A DNA stretch of 7,514 nucleotides from Candidatus Poseidoniales archaeon (GTDB lineage: Archaea; Thermoplasmatota; Poseidoniia; Poseidoniales; Thalassarchaeaceae), in NCBI GenBank assembly GCA_022447885.1, contig JAKUTA010000055.1:1-7514 (forward strand), given 5' to 3'. The notes under the pieces are model-generated. The model was not told the origin of the DNA. It was given only the letters and a program-made list of their open reading frames with translations, and did not search any database. Position 1 is the stretch's first letter; every line of letters starts with the position of its first letter. Of the stretch, positions 6,494 through 7,514 are shown piece after piece. Position numbers and translations under genes: made by a program.

Positions 6494-7514
6494 TCAGCCA
6501 TCCTCATCCCATGGAGCCCACGGGTCCTGTGCATCCTCGCGATACCACCATTCTTCGCTGTCAGATGGCCATTCGAGGTACTCGTACCCATCAGGCTGAA
6601 CCGTCCCTTGCATCGAAGAATCCGGCTCGTCTTCGGCCACGTCCTCCCCCCATTCCTCGGATTCGTCCTCCTCCCTCCGGTGCCGCAGGGCCAGCAGCAT
6701 CCCGATGCAGAACATCAACAGCAGAGCGACGCCTCCGATGCCGAGAGCGGTCTGCGAGATGAAGAATCCACTTTCATCGGGGGCTGGCTGGACAGTGACC
6801 GTCCACGAGTAGGTGTTGTTCTCGTCCCGCTCCGCGAGCGCCTCGTCGGCATCGACTCGCACCACGAGGTCGAGGTCACCCTCCCAGTCGGGCAGCCAGG
6901 CGAATGAGATGGTGGTCGTGGTCTCTCCTTCGAGCAGCAGCACCTGCTGTCGCCCCACTTCCGAGACGGTCAGTCTGCCTTCATGTTGGATCAGGGTCTC
7001 GAGCGTGACCATGAACGGCTCACCGCTGTGGTTGCCGATGTTCACCAGGGTGATGTTCACCAGGGTGTTACGGCCGAACATCGGGGAATCGGGGAACAGG
7101 GTGAGCTCACTCGCGAGCAGATCCGGGCGCACCTCGACCACCGGCAGGCTCAGCGGCCAGTTTGGTGCCGATCCCGCGCCGCTGAGCTGGTTGCCAGCGA
7201 GGTCACCTACCTCTAGCCAGCAGTCGAGGTAATCACCAGCCAGCAAGGGCGGGAAGGAGAGGTTCACCAGATGACGGGAGACCTCGCCGGAAATCTGCAG
7301 GGTGGCAGCGCCCTGCACCTGCTCCCCCACCGTCTCCAACCCCCGTCGTATGACGCAGGAGACAGGTATCTCTCCTGCGGGAATCCCGGCTCCCACCTCC
7401 TGCAGGTCGAACTGCAGCGTGAGGGTGGTCGCGTTGGCCGGAATGAAGGCTGGCTCGGAGCCGATGATGGCCGGTGGCTGGTCATCGACCTGCAGCCGCA
7501 GCGCCAGCGGGGCG
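6494..7514 (-). CDS. Surface protein with CARDB-like domain, one membrane helix and acidic cytoplasmic tail; N-terminus beyond window
   Basis: The frame is open to the window edge, giving the last 339 residues of a longer protein. Visible residues about 1-125 look like beta-sandwich repeats (PPAIIGSEPAFIPANATTLT; LEVGDLAGNQLSG). Residues about 130-245 resemble a CARDB/APHP-type Ig-like domain: DLLASELTLFPDSP, NITLVNIGNHSGEPF, ETTTTISFAW and VRVDADEALAERDENNTY, ending in a typical V-D-x-D-x-x-x-x-E-x-x-E-x-N-N pattern. One membrane helix lies at about 255-276 with a basic stop-transfer RHRR, so the beta domains are outside and the tail inside. The 60-residue tail is strongly acidic and ends in aromatic-rich sequence (DGYEYLEWPSDS, EEWWYRED, PWAPWDEDG), similar to tails I recall from Marine Group II membrane proteins. 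A GTG at 7396 is not the start because similar sequence continues upstream. Role unknown; adhesion or binding at the cell surface is a guess. The TLVNI pentapeptide is tandemly duplicated (see repeat at 7037-7066). Confidence 0.8.
   Translation of the reverse strand, partial: APLALRLQVDDQPPAIIGSEPAFIPANATTLTLQFDLQEVGAGIPAGEIPVSCVIRRGLETVGEQVQGAATLQISGEVSRHLVNLSFPPLLAGDYLDCWLEVGDLAGNQLSGAGSAPNWPLSLPVVEVRPDLLASELTLFPDSPMFGRNTLVNITLVNIGNHSGEPFMVTLETLIQHEGRLTVSEVGRQQVLLLEGETTTTISFAWLPDWEGDLDLVVRVDADEALAERDENNTYSWTVTVQPAPDESGFFISQTALGIGGVALLLMFCIGMLLALRHRREEDESEEWGEDVAEDEPDSSMQGTVQPDGYEYLEWPSDSEEWWYREDAQDPWAPWDEDG
7037..7066. repeat. Perfect tandem duplication of 15 bases inside the surface-protein gene
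   Basis: GATGTTCACCAGGGT occurs twice back to back (7037-7051 and 7052-7066). On the minus strand it encodes the pentapeptide unit of TLVNITLVNI in the CARDB-like domain, so the reading frame is preserved. Confidence 0.85.

Noticed and set aside
1890..7514. The five minus-strand genes as one new functional system
   Set aside because: Shared direction and gaps of 53-81 bases allow cotranscription, but the members (surface protein, membrane/zinc protein, desulfurase, protease, zinc-finger protein) share no pathway that the sequence shows. Without conserved neighbourhood data this would be speculation.
1..7514. CRISPR arrays, tRNA or rRNA genes, insertion sequences
   Set aside because: No regularly spaced repeats, no cloverleaf-like segments, no transposase motifs and no terminal inverted repeats were seen.

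Overview
The window looks like GC-rich archaeal chromosome, most likely a marine euryarchaeon of the Poseidoniales (Marine Group II) or a close Thermoplasmatota relative. Three genes belong to families that are archaeal or mainly archaeal: an archaeal/plant-type D-aminoacyl-tRNA deacylase (DtdA), the small stand-alone EF-Tu domain-2-like protein, and an HVO_0476-type zinc-finger protein. The right edge carries a surface protein with a CARDB-like domain, one membrane segment and an acidic, aromatic cytoplasmic tail, a layout I associate with Marine Group II genomes. The family assignments are read from motifs. The taxon is an inference.

Plus strand, left part (1-1859): the 3' end of dtdA, then a complete monofunctional proline dehydrogenase, then a complete 82-residue translation-elongation-factor-like protein. 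Gaps are short (74 and 110 bases). These are housekeeping and amino-acid catabolism genes: proofreading of D-aminoacyl-tRNA, the first step of proline oxidation, and a probable translation-related beta-barrel protein.

Minus strand, right part (1890-7514): five genes all point leftward and meet the plus-strand genes tail to tail across 30 bases. In transcription order they are a CARDB-type surface protein (cut by the window edge), a six-helix membrane protein with two C-terminal zinc ribbons, a SufS-like cysteine desulfurase, a membrane-anchored subtilisin-like protease, and an HVO_0476-type zinc-finger protein with an internally duplicated domain. Gaps are 81, 53, 61 and 62 bases, so one or two transcripts are plausible, but no clear promoter or terminator is visible. 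The desulfurase and the protease have near-identical GAGGTG ribosome binding sites 5 bases before ATG. The only striking non-coding element is a perfect 14-base palindrome just upstream of the membrane-protein gene.

No mobile element, CRISPR array, tRNA or rRNA gene was seen, and no clearly new defence or biosynthetic system. The least explained items are the membrane/zinc-ribbon protein, the duplicated domain in the zinc-finger protein, and the palindrome. The protease and proline dehydrogenase fit a peptide-degrading heterotroph, but the window alone does not show that the genes work together.
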